Shown here piece by piece: positions 7,430 through 14,871 of a stretch of 18,718 nt of DNA. Location of the stretch: assembly GCA_025450555.1 (NCBI GenBank), contig JANWHF010000325.1, positions 1 to 18,718 of the forward strand, given 5' to 3'. Position numbers and translations under genes: made by a program. This DNA is from Tepidisphaeraceae bacterium (GTDB taxonomy: Bacteria > Planctomycetota > Phycisphaerae > Tepidisphaerales > Tepidisphaeraceae). Every line of letters begins with the position of its first letter. Positions within the stretch are counted from its first letter, which is position 1. Under the pieces are notes generated by a model. It made no database searches, was not told where the DNA came from, and saw only the letters and a list, made by a program, of their open reading frames with translations.

Positions 7430-9079
7430 ATGCGATCTCGAATCGCGATGCGATTGATGGCGCTGGTGATTACCACCAGCGCCATTTTTGTTGCGCAATC
7501 TGCTTACGCTCAAGTCAACCCGATTCGGCTGAACACGATTGGCTATTTGCCGGACTCGCAAAAGCTCGCGTCTATAGTGGGATCGGGAGATTCGTTTACG
7601 ATCATCCGTGCGACGGATCATGCCGTCGTTTATTCAGGAACCGTCGGCCCACGTGCTCTGAACGTCGATACGAACGAGCAGCTTGGGGTCGCTGATTTTT
7701 CGTCAGTTCGTGAGCCGGGCCAATACATTCTTGAGGTCAAAGGCGCCGGCACTTCACCGCCGTTCAAAATCGGATCAGATGTCTATGATCAGCCGTTTCG
7801 CGTCGCCATGATGGGTATGTATCTCTGGCGATGTGGAACGGCGGTTTCCGTGACCTACGATGGGAAAACTTTTGCCCATGACGCCTGTCATCTCGATGAT
7901 GGCTGGCTCGATTTCGTCGGTGGTGGTCACAATCACAAAGACGGAACCAAAGGCTGGCACGATGCCGGCGATTACAACAAGTATGTCGTCAACGGCTGCT
8001 ATTCAGCCGGCGTGATGCTCCAGGCGTGGGAGCATTTCGGCGCGCGACTCAAGTCGGTCCCCCTGAAGCTTCCTGAATCGGGTAACGGAACTCCCGATTT
8101 CCTCAATGAAATCCGCTGGGAGTTGGGATGGCTTCTGACGATGCAGATGGAGGACGGCCGGGTCTATCACAAGCTCAGCACCCAGCGCTTTGGCGGATTC
8201 ATCAAGCCGGAGAAGGAAAAAGCTCCGCGCTTCTTTGTGCCATGGAGCAGCGCGGCGACCGCCGACTTTGCCGCGGTGATGGCCATGGCCGCGCGCGATT
8301 ACCAGCCTTTCGACCCCGCCTTCGCGAAGCGCTGCCTCGAAGCAGCGAAGAAGAGCGAAGCCTATCTTCTGGCTCATCCCGAGGATCACCCCTCCGACCA
8401 GAATGGCTTTTCCACGGGACCCTATGCCGCGCGCGATCCGAGCTGCCGGCTTTGGGCCGACGTCGAACTTTGGGAAACGACCGGCGAAGCGCAATATCTC
8501 TCCGATTTCCAAACCCGAGCCGCGCGGCTTGGCCACAAAGTCGATCGCACCGCCGGCTGGGGAAACGTGACCGATCTGGCCATGTACGCCTATCTTCTTT
8601 CGACGCGAGCCGGTCGTGATCCGGCTCTCGTTTCCTCATCGCGGGCCGATTTGCTGGCAGTGGCCGATCAAGTTGTTAAGACCTCTTCCGCCCACGGATA
8701 TGGCCGGCCCCTGGGAACTGCATATTACTGGGGCTGCAATGGCGATGTCGCCCAACAGGTCGAAACGCTCGAAGTAGCCCATCGACTTTCACCACGCCCG
8801 GAGTATCGCCAGACCGCCCTGTCGGCTCTCAATTACCTTTTTGGCCGCAACTGCTTTGGCCGGTCGATGGTGACTGGCTTGGGATATCAGCCCCCCCTGC
8901 ATCCACACGACCGTCGATCCGGTGCCGATGGATTTGCATGGCCGGGCTACCTCGTCGGCGGTGGCTGGCCGCATCCGATGGATTGGCGCGATCAACAGGA
9001 AAACTACCGTGTCAATGAAATTGCCATCAATTGGAACGCAACTTTGATCTACGCTCTGGCTGATGTAATTGACGGGTAA
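7430..9079 (+). CDS. Secreted GH9 glycoside hydrolase (endoglucanase type)
   Basis: The 549-residue protein has a Sec signal peptide with cleavage after AYA (27/28), an N-terminal Ig-like CelD_N domain (about 29-120; starts VNPIRLNTIGYLPDSQK) and a GH9 catalytic domain to the end. GH9 hallmarks are present: GWHDAGDYNKYV with the aspartates D178 and D181, the substrate-binding HPHDR site at 491-495, and RVNEIAINWNA with the general acid E530. GH9 enzymes hydrolyse beta-1,4-glucans (cellulose and related polymers) with inversion. No carbohydrate-binding module, dockerin or anchor follows the catalytic domain. Start ATG 7430 lies 8 nt after the DUF1552 stop and lacks a good Shine-Dalgarno; ATG 7448 is an alternative. 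The tight spacing places it in the same operon as the cytochrome/DUF1552 pair. Exact substrate (cellulose, mixed-linkage glucan, xyloglucan) is not determined. Confidence 0.92.
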   Translation: MRSRIAMRLMALVITTSAIFVAQSAYAQVNPIRLNTIGYLPDSQKLASIVGSGDSFTIIRATDHAVVYSGTVGPRALNVDTNEQLGVADFSSVREPGQYILEVKGAGTSPPFKIGSDVYDQPFRVAMMGMYLWRCGTAVSVTYDGKTFAHDACHLDDGWLDFVGGGHNHKDGTKGWHDAGDYNKYVVNGCYSAGVMLQAWEHFGARLKSVPLKLPESGNGTPDFLNEIRWELGWLLTMQMEDGRVYHKLSTQRFGGFIKPEKEKAPRFFVPWSSAATADFAAVMAMAARDYQPFDPAFAKRCLEAAKKSEAYLLAHPEDHPSDQNGFSTGPYAARDPSCRLWADVELWETTGEAQYLSDFQTRAARLGHKVDRTAGWGNVTDLAMYAYLLSTRAGRDPALVSSSRADLLAVADQVVKTSSAHGYGRPLGTAYYWGCNGDVAQQVETLEVAHRLSPRPEYRQTALSALNYLFGRNCFGRSMVTGLGYQPPLHPHDRRSGADGFAWPGYLVGGGWPHPMDWRDQQENYRVNEIAINWNATLIYALADVIDG

Positions 9080-9177
9080 CTCTCACTAACGTGAAGTAAA
9101 CTGGCCCGGTCGCCGCGATCGGCATCACGGCGCGCACAGGGCCACACCAGGGAACCTCAAACAACTGAGGAGGATCT

Positions 9178-9960
9178 ATGATTCGAGGATTGCTGTCGGG
9201 AACGATCGTGTTACTTGCGGGCTCGGCGATGGCGATTGCCGCCCCCAAGGATGATGTGCAGGCGGCGGCCCAAAAGCTGGCCGATGCCAACAACTATTCG
9301 TGGAAGCAGACTTCGCCGCCGCCGGCTGCTGCGCCGGGCGGTGACAACGCCAACGGCGGACGTCGCCGCGGTCGCGGTGGATTTGGCTTCGGCGGACCGG
9401 TCGAAGGCAAGGTCGCGGACGGCTTTGTCATGGTGACGACGGGCACCGGCGATACCGCTCGTGAGTCGATCAGCAAGGGCGACAAGACCGTCATCAAGAC
9501 CCAGGATGGCTGGCAAACGCCGGAAGAAATTCGCGCGGCTGCGGATGCCAACGGCAACGGCAATGGCGGCCGTCGGGGCCGCGGCGGATTCGGCGGTGCC
9601 GCCCGCGCTCCAGGTGGCCAGGCCGCAACGCTCGCCAAGTATGTCGCCGATCTGAAAGAAGCCGACGGAGCCTATCAAGGTGACCTGTCTGAAGAAGGCG
9701 CCAAGGGCTTCCTGATGGGTGGCGGCCGTCGCGGTGGTAACGGTGGCAATGGCGGCCCCGAAATCAGCGATGCCAAGGGCACCGCCAAGTTCTGGGTCAA
9801 GGACGGCAACCTGACCAAGTTCGAATATCATGTGACCGGCACGATCAGCTTCAACGGCAACGATCGTCCGATCGATCGCACCGTCACCGTCGAAATCAGC
9901 GACGTTGGCAGCACCAAGATCGCGGTCCCCGATGATGCGAAGAAAAAGCTCGAGTCGTAA
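9178..9960 (+). CDS. Secreted protein with RG/RGG-rich linkers
   Basis: A strong GAGGAGG at 9167-9173 lies 4 nt before ATG 9178. The 260-residue protein has a Sec signal peptide (MIRGLLSGTIVLLAGSAMA, cleavage near AIA-AP). Three glycine/arginine/asparagine-rich stretches separate the structured parts: GGRRRGRGGFGFGG near residue 60, GNGNGGRRGRGGFGG near 125 and GGGRRGGNGGNGG near 182. The structured parts (KLADANNYSWKQ; GFVMVTTGTGDTARESISKG; AKFWVKDGNLTKFEYHVTGT; STKIAVPDDAKKKL) read like a LolA/LppX-type beta-sheet fold, but I cannot confirm this by eye. It is 98 nt after the GH9 gene and has its own ribosome binding site, so it may be cotranscribed or separate. Function unknown; binding an acidic surface polymer through the basic linkers is conceivable. 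Confidence 0.75.
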   Translation: MIRGLLSGTIVLLAGSAMAIAAPKDDVQAAAQKLADANNYSWKQTSPPPAAAPGGDNANGGRRRGRGGFGFGGPVEGKVADGFVMVTTGTGDTARESISKGDKTVIKTQDGWQTPEEIRAAADANGNGNGGRRGRGGFGGAARAPGGQAATLAKYVADLKEADGAYQGDLSEEGAKGFLMGGGRRGGNGGNGGPEISDAKGTAKFWVKDGNLTKFEYHVTGTISFNGNDRPIDRTVTVEISDVGSTKIAVPDDAKKKLES

Positions 9961-10081
9961 TCGATTTGGGTTTTGAGCAACGCATGACAATCTGCCGCCG
10001 GTGGCGAGACGTCCGGTTCGCCATTGGCGGCTTTGTTTTCACAGGGTTGCGTGACTCAATTCGCGGGCGGTGTTTCTCCCG

Positions 10082-10125
10082 CCCCCGGTACGCCACGGTA
10101 CGCCGGGGGAGGGCTGGGGAGGGGG
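10082..10125 (+). terminator. GC hairpin overlapping a G-quadruplex motif, between convergent genes
   Basis: CCCCCGG at 10082-10088 pairs with CCGGGGG at 10103-10109 around a 14-nt loop that contains a direct repeat of GGTACGCC. The right arm is also the first G-run of four (10105-10109, 10111-10113, 10116-10119, 10121-10125), with loops of 1, 2 and 1 nt, a very compact G-quadruplex motif. The element sits in the 269-bp gap between the rightward RG-rich gene and the leftward rph. No T-tract follows, so it is not a standard intrinsic terminator; stopping or 3'-end protection is inference. No gene is seen in the rest of this gap. Confidence 0.4.
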
Positions 10126-10229
10126 CCTGCGAGCCGACTGAAGATCCCCTACCCTACGCGATTACACGGGACAGGGAATGAGTCAGATGCCATCGATTGT
10201 GTGACGCGACGCGCGCGGACTTGCATCTT

Positions 10230-11042
10230 TCAGCGCCCGGCTGCGCCCAAGGCTCGCCGCTGGATCTCCATCAGTTGCTCGCACCCCACCACCGCCAGGT
10301 CCAGCATTTCGTTCATTCGCTTGCGACCGAATCCTTCCCCATTCTCCGCCGATCCCTGGATTTCCACGAACTTCCCGCCAGCCGTGTAGGCCACATTCAT
10401 ATCCACATTCGCCCGAGAATCGTCGAAGTAATCCAGGTCGAGCCGAACTTCATCATCGACGATGCCGACGCTGACGGCCGCCAGTTGATCGATCAGCGCC
10501 TTGCCCGGCTGATAAAGACTTCCGTCATATCGGGCGGGAACAAGCGTCTCGATCACCTGTCCACCGGGCGTCTTCATCCCCGGCTTTAGCGCGCCTGGCA
10601 TCTCCACTGGCATGCTTCGCATCGCATCCACCATCGCAACATATCCGCCGCAAATCGCCGCTGTGCGCGTCCCACCATCTGCCTGCAGCACCTGGCAGTC
10701 CACCGCAATCGTGTGCGGCCCGATCTTCGATAGATCGATAATCGCCCGGAGTGTTCGCCCGATGAGTCTTTGAATCTCCGTCCCGCGCGAATCGGTATGA
10801 CCAATCTTCGGCCAGGGCTTACGCTGAGGCGTCGAAGCCGGCAGCATTACATATTCCGCAGTGATCCATCCCCCCGCCCGGTCCTCCCTAAACCAGGGCG
10901 GCACCTCCCGCGTCACCGATGCCATGCAAAGCACGACCGTGTTCCCCTGCTCCCACAGAACCGAGCCTGCCGGAGTTTTGGTAAATCCCCGCGTCACTTT
11001 CACCGGCCGCAGCGCGCCTGCCGTTCGTCCATCATTTCGCAT
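10230..11042 (-). CDS. rph: Ribonuclease PH
   Basis: The 270-residue protein is RNase PH, the phosphorolytic 3'-5' exoribonuclease that trims tRNA 3' ends. Diagnostic segments are GALRPVKVTRGFTKTPAGSV, GWITAEYVMLPAST, RGTEIQRLIGRTLRA (about 86-100), DCQVLQADGGTRTA with the phosphate-binding GGTRTA at about 123-128, and AAVSVGIVDDEVRLDLDYFD. The last part (MNVAYTAGGKFVEIQGSAE) also fits. The protein is about 30 residues longer than E. coli RNase PH, because an extra segment lies at about 145-185 (starting PVEMPGALKPGMKTPGG), just before AAVSVGIV. The ATG at 11040-11042 has no Shine-Dalgarno, but TATAGT ends 8 nt before it, so the mRNA may be leaderless. It lies 92 nt downstream of the MFS gene on the same strand. 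Confidence 0.96.
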   Translation of the reverse strand: MRNDGRTAGALRPVKVTRGFTKTPAGSVLWEQGNTVVLCMASVTREVPPWFREDRAGGWITAEYVMLPASTPQRKPWPKIGHTDSRGTEIQRLIGRTLRAIIDLSKIGPHTIAVDCQVLQADGGTRTAAICGGYVAMVDAMRSMPVEMPGALKPGMKTPGGQVIETLVPARYDGSLYQPGKALIDQLAAVSVGIVDDEVRLDLDYFDDSRANVDMNVAYTAGGKFVEIQGSAENGEGFGRKRMNEMLDLAVVGCEQLMEIQRRALGAAGR

Positions 11043-11050
11043 GGCTCGGG

Positions 11051-11056
11051 ACTATA
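11051..11056 (-). promoter_or_regulatory. Probable -10 box for rph (leaderless start)
   Basis: On the minus strand the sequence reads TATAGT, then eight bases, then the rph ATG. With transcription starting 7-9 nt after the box, the first base would be at or next to the A of ATG. No Shine-Dalgarno is present, and no good -35 hexamer was found. Confidence 0.45.
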
Positions 11057-11134
11057 CCGATATCGAAAACAAAACAGGAGTGGCGTGCCGTGCGTCGCGC
11101 ACTCAAGGCATAGCAACGAATAATTGACGTGGTG

Positions 11135-12430
11135 TTAGACAACCGGCGAAAAGGCCGCTGGCGGCTCTGGCTTTTTTGGCTTGCGGGTGACGATCGGCAG
11201 GATCGTGGCGACCAGTAGAATGACTGCGACGATGGGCAGCGCGCCGCTGAAGGAGCCGGTGTGGTCCTTGACTTTGGCGACGAGCTGTGGCCCGGCGATG
11301 CCGCCGACGCCCCAGGCGAACAGGATCCAGCCGTAGATGACGCCCATGTAGCGCGTGCCGAAATAGTCGGCAGTGAAGGAAGGCATCGTTCCAAAGCCGC
11401 CGCCGTAATCCAGCAGCACGATGGCAAAGAGCGTCGCAACGGCGGTCATGGAATGCAGCTCGCGGACGAAAAAGAAGATGGCGATCTGCGTGGCGTAAAT
11501 CAGCACGTAGGCGAGATTGCGCCCCAGTCGGTCCGAGATCGAGCCCCAGAAAAATCGGCCAAGGCCATTGAATAGTGCGATAAAACCATAAACAGCCACG
11601 GCTCGGGTCAGCTCGGTGCCAGTGAGCTCGCGCATGATGTTGACCGCATTGGAAATGAAGAGGATCCCAGCGGTCACGTTCAAAAAGAGCATCAGCCAAA
11701 GCGAATAAAACTGCGGCGTGGCCAGGGCCTGTGCGAGGGTGAAATCGCTCTCGGCGCCGGCTCGTGCGCCGATGGGTGAAGACTCGGGCGGATTGGAAAG
11801 ACAGGCAGCGGCAAGTCCGCCGACGATCAGGAAGACCACGCCCGAAAGCGTGAAGATCGTCATGATGGTGTGGATATGCTGCGCGCCCATGACGATTGGC
11901 ACATGGTGCGGCACTCGGTTCGCCAGCACGTCCTGCGCTTGTTTGGCTGCTGCGCGAAAAGAAGGAATGCTTTTAATGAGATTGTTATAGAAGAAGGCTC
12001 CGAGGCCGAATCCCATCACCACCATGCCGCTGCCCAGGCCGCGGCGTTTAGGAAACCACTTGGTGACGGTTGCGACTGGGGTCACATAGGCCAGGCCAAG
12101 ACCCGTGCCCCCGATGATGCCGTAGGTGAGATAGATCCACCAGACGCCCAGTTGCGCCGTTCCAAGCCCGGCCAGGATATTGCCAAGACCCCAAAGCACC
12201 GCGCCGGTGACGGTGACCGCGCGCGGCCCGGAGCGATCCTGCCACCAGCCGCCGATGATGGCGCCAACGCCCAGAAAGAAAATTGAAAGCGAAAAGGCGA
12301 AGGTCGTCGTCGAATTGCTCCAGCCAAAGCTGGCGATCAGCGGCTGGGTGAACAGGCTCCAGGAGTAGACCGTCCCCAGGCAGATCATCGTGATCGTGCC
12401 GGCCAACGCTACGATCCAGGGATTTCGCAT
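11135..12430 (-). CDS. MFS transporter, OFA (oxalate/formate antiporter-like) family
   Basis: The 431-residue membrane protein has about 12 hydrophobic helices in the 6+6 layout of the major facilitator superfamily. OFA-type sequence features include the N-terminal TITMICLGTVYSWSLFTQP, GWWQDRSGPRAV (the MFS motif A loop after helix 2), LAYVTPVATVTKWFPKRRGL and, in the second half, GSISDRLGRN (motif A again) and FGTRYMGVIYGWILFAWGVG. A loop at about 153-187 carries four histidines (RVPHHVPIVMGAQHIHT). OFA members move small organic anions such as oxalate, formate or other monocarboxylates; the substrate here cannot be read from sequence. ATG 12428-12430 is preceded by AGGA with a 7-8 nt spacer. 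It lies 213 nt downstream of the blue-copper gene, with a palindromic element between, so it may be a separate unit. Confidence 0.9.
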   Translation of the reverse strand: MRNPWIVALAGTITMICLGTVYSWSLFTQPLIASFGWSNSTTTFAFSLSIFFLGVGAIIGGWWQDRSGPRAVTVTGAVLWGLGNILAGLGTAQLGVWWIYLTYGIIGGTGLGLAYVTPVATVTKWFPKRRGLGSGMVVMGFGLGAFFYNNLIKSIPSFRAAAKQAQDVLANRVPHHVPIVMGAQHIHTIMTIFTLSGVVFLIVGGLAAACLSNPPESSPIGARAGAESDFTLAQALATPQFYSLWLMLFLNVTAGILFISNAVNIMRELTGTELTRAVAVYGFIALFNGLGRFFWGSISDRLGRNLAYVLIYATQIAIFFFVRELHSMTAVATLFAIVLLDYGGGFGTMPSFTADYFGTRYMGVIYGWILFAWGVGGIAGPQLVAKVKDHTGSFSGALPIVAVILLVATILPIVTRKPKKPEPPAAFSPVV

Positions 12431-12483
12431 AAGGGCGTCCTACTCGGGAACCCGCCTAAATGCTGAAACGCGCGTCCGCCTCT

Positions 12484-12558
12484 GTTTAGCCGCTACCGAT
12501 TGCGGTGCGCTTTTCGCGGCGCTCGCAGAAGCGCTCCGCTTGCGCGTTGCGGCTAAAC
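12484..12558. repeat. 75-bp palindromic element, REP-like candidate
   Basis: GTTTAGCCGC at 12484-12493 and GCGGCTAAAC at 12549-12558 are perfect inverted copies. Inside them GCGGTGCGCTT (12502-12512) pairs with AAGCGCTCCGC (12529-12539) with one mismatch, so the whole unit can fold into a long stem with an 8/9-nt internal loop. It lies in the 213-bp gap between the copper-protein stop and the MFS start. There is no T-tract on either side. The form suggests a dispersed intergenic palindrome, but no second copy occurs in this window. Confidence 0.5.
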
Positions 12559-12643
12559 TTGGCTTCTCAAAACTGTTGTCTTTCCCTGTCCATCAACTCT
12601 CCATCCGCATCGCCTTGTTGCGCGAGGCGTGCTGCGGCAGGTT

Positions 12644-13438
12644 TCATTTAGCGATTGTTTTGGGCTTATAGGTGAAGGAGATCTGTTTTGTCTGTCGCGG
12701 CTCAAGTTTGACGGAAATGTCCTGCGCCTCGGCTTCCAGCGTCGAGCTTTCATGCAGAACGGTGATCGTATATTCGCCCCCTGGCAGTCCGGTGATTTTG
12801 AACGTGCCGTCCGACTGCGTGACGGCAAAGAAGGGATTGCGCAGCACATGCACGTAGGCCGACATCCAGGGATGCATGAAGCAGCGGAAATTCATCTTGA
12901 ATTCCGGCTGACGGAAAACCCTTTCCATCACTTGATCTTTTGAGGGCATCCCAAAGTTGAACGGCGTATTGTGCGAAGGCGTGCACATGACATTATGCAG
13001 TGTGGCATCGCTGTTACGGATCTCTAGCGTCTGGCCGACCATCACCGCCACCACGTGCGGCTGATACATGCACCCAACCTGATCGAGCAGCACCGAATGA
13101 TCCGGCGTCTTGAACGGCTTTCCTTCCAGCCCCTTGCTCACATACACCAGCACGTTGGCGACTGTGTCGTTTGAACCATTGTGACCAATGACCACGGTGT
13201 CGTTGTTGGGGACGTCTCCTGAATAGCAATGCTTGCAGAATGCATTACCGCCGATTTCCTTGATGGGCTGCGGGGCGGGCTTTTCGCCTTTGAACAGGAC
13301 GATGCCGGAAATCGTCCCGCCGTCGGCATTCTCGATTCCACCGACGTTGTATGGCGACAGAGATTGACCTTGCTCGGCAAAAGCTCCGGAAGAAAAAAGA
13401 ATCAGGATTGAAAACAACACAAATGAAAACGTCTTCAT
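12644..13438 (-). CDS. Secreted blue-copper (cupredoxin) protein with C-terminal CarboxypepD_reg-like domain
   Basis: The 264-residue protein starts at ATG 13436-13438 with AGAGGA about 6 nt upstream. It has a Sec signal peptide (cleavage after AFA, 21/22). An N-terminal beta-rich part has a CKHC motif (C68, C71), then VANVLVYVSKGLEGKPF. The cupredoxin core carries a full type-1 copper ligand set: H148 in TLHNVM, then C186, H189 and M192 in CFMHPWM, the C-x2-H-x2-M spacing seen in amicyanin (CTPHPFM). The C-terminal segment (GTFKITGLPGGEYTITVLHE onward) resembles a carboxypeptidase regulatory-like Ig fold. It should carry electrons in the periplasm. The gene lies 56 nt downstream of a PQQ-type dehydrogenase gene, so it is a likely electron acceptor for that enzyme; this pairing is inference. 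Confidence 0.88.
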   Translation of the reverse strand: MKTFSFVLFSILILFSSGAFAEQGQSLSPYNVGGIENADGGTISGIVLFKGEKPAPQPIKEIGGNAFCKHCYSGDVPNNDTVVIGHNGSNDTVANVLVYVSKGLEGKPFKTPDHSVLLDQVGCMYQPHVVAVMVGQTLEIRNSDATLHNVMCTPSHNTPFNFGMPSKDQVMERVFRQPEFKMNFRCFMHPWMSAYVHVLRNPFFAVTQSDGTFKITGLPGGEYTITVLHESSTLEAEAQDISVKLEPRQTKQISFTYKPKTIAK

Positions 13439-13494
13439 GCATTTCCTCTTAACACAATACAGAATGGGTAAGCATAAGACCGCGTATCATGGCA

Positions 13495-14871
13495 TTACTT
13501 CTTGGCCAGTGGCGCGGTCTTGTCGCCGGACTTGGTCTTATCGGCGGCGACGATTTTCCAGACCGATCCGCGCGTGCTGTCAAATGGATTCCAGGTGCCG
13601 TACTGGCTGGCGGCATTGGTGACGTAGAGATTTCCATCTTCGTCTTCGTTGCCGCTGGTGATGTTCAGCGAGGTGTGGAGCAGTTCCTGCATCTGCCATT
13701 TGCCGGCGGGGTCGCGCTCCAGGCCCCATACTCGGCCGGTGCCCCAGTCGCCAAAGAAATAGACGCCGTCGAGGCTGGGATAATCTTTCCCGCGATAGAT
13801 GCCAATGCCGGCGATGCAGATGCCCGAATCGGCATGGCTGTATTCCGCGACCGGCAGCACGCCAACCACGGGCGTCTTTTCGCCGGCCTGTTCCTTTTCG
13901 ATCGGGAAAGGATGGGTGCCGTCCATGAAGCTCCAGCCGTAGTTTTCGCCGCCCTTGCTGCTGGCGGGCTGAAAATCGACTTCTTCCCAGGTGTTTTGCC
14001 CGACGTCGGCGATGTAGAGATCACCGGTCTTGCGATCGAAGGAGAAAGTCCACGGATTGCGCAGGCCATACGCCCAGATCTCCGGCTTGGAGCGCTGCTT
14101 GATCTTAGAGAATTCCAATTCGCTCTTGCCGAAGAGAACCATGAGCTGCGGATCGGAAGCATGAGCGAAAGGATTGCTGTCGGGAACGGTGTAGCGCTGG
14201 TTGCCGGTGTTGTGAACGTCGATGCGGAGCATCTTGCCCATCCAGGTGCTGATGTCCTGGCCGGTGCTGAGGACATCGCCTTCCCAACCACCGTCGCCGA
14301 CACCGATGTAGAGATAGCCATCCGGGCCGAACGCCATCTTCCCGCCATGGTGATTGCAGTAGGGATAGTCGATGCGGAGGATCGGCCGGGCGGAGTTCAT
14401 GTCGGCCTTGTTCGGATCGGTCGTCGACACCTTGTATTGCACGATGAACGTCGCGCCGTTGAACCACATGTCGGCGTAGCTCACGTAAAACAGGCCATTT
14501 TCCTTGAACTTCGGATCGAACTCGATGCAGTAGAGGCCATTTTCCAGGAACTGGAACGAAGTATTGGCCAGGTTGCTGAAGAAGGGTTCATCGAGCACTT
14601 TGCCGTTCTTGTCGATGATCTTGATGATGCCCGGGCGCTCGCAGACAAAGAGCCGGCCGGTGCCGTCTTTTGGGCTGGCGACGTGAATAGGATCGACAAA
14701 TCCGCCGGCCACTTCGACCAGTTGAATCGCCGGGTTGCCCGGAAGCTTGCCGCCGGGATGCGCGGTGTTCGAAGCCGAATCGGCTTCGGCGCTGCGCGCG
14801 GTCGATGAAAGAGTTGCTACAAGAGCTACAGCGAATAAAGCCAAAAAGACCCGGCCGAGATGAGTGGTCAT
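13495..14871 (-). CDS. Secreted PQQ-dependent sugar dehydrogenase (soluble GDH/sorbosone type)
   Basis: The start is ATG 14869-14871, with GGAGGAG only 2 nt before it on the minus strand; the frame is open 59 codons further upstream without such a site. The 458-residue product has a Sec signal peptide (MTTHLGRVFLALFAVALVAT, cleavage near RSA). It is a six-bladed beta-propeller of the soluble glucose/sorbosone dehydrogenase class: GFVDPIHVASPKDGTGRLFV, RPGIIKIIDKNGKVLDEP, NHHGGKMAFGPDGYLYIGVG (H174 aligns with the catalytic histidine of soluble GDH) and GLRNPWTFSFD (the PQQ-contact arginine). DVGQNTWEEVDF follows. It should oxidise a sugar or aldose-like compound in the periplasm with PQQ; substrate unknown. 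No PQQ biosynthesis gene is in the window. It is the first gene of a leftward unit followed by a blue-copper protein. Confidence 0.9.
   Translation of the reverse strand: MTTHLGRVFLALFAVALVATLSSTARSAEADSASNTAHPGGKLPGNPAIQLVEVAGGFVDPIHVASPKDGTGRLFVCERPGIIKIIDKNGKVLDEPFFSNLANTSFQFLENGLYCIEFDPKFKENGLFYVSYADMWFNGATFIVQYKVSTTDPNKADMNSARPILRIDYPYCNHHGGKMAFGPDGYLYIGVGDGGWEGDVLSTGQDISTWMGKMLRIDVHNTGNQRYTVPDSNPFAHASDPQLMVLFGKSELEFSKIKQRSKPEIWAYGLRNPWTFSFDRKTGDLYIADVGQNTWEEVDFQPASSKGGENYGWSFMDGTHPFPIEKEQAGEKTPVVGVLPVAEYSHADSGICIAGIGIYRGKDYPSLDGVYFFGDWGTGRVWGLERDPAGKWQMQELLHTSLNITSGNEDEDGNLYVTNAASQYGTWNPFDSTRGSVWKIVAADKTKSGDKTAPLAKK

Noticed and set aside
9080..9177. Terminator after the GH9 gene
   Set aside because: No stem of useful length followed by T residues was seen in the 98-nt gap.
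9211..9990. Leftward 259-codon frame opposite the RG-rich gene
   Set aside because: The rightward frame has a signal peptide and a perfect Shine-Dalgarno; the leftward one is alanine-rich shadow.
13489..14808. Rightward 439-codon frame
   Set aside because: Antisense to the PQQ dehydrogenase, whose propeller and active-site motifs are clear.
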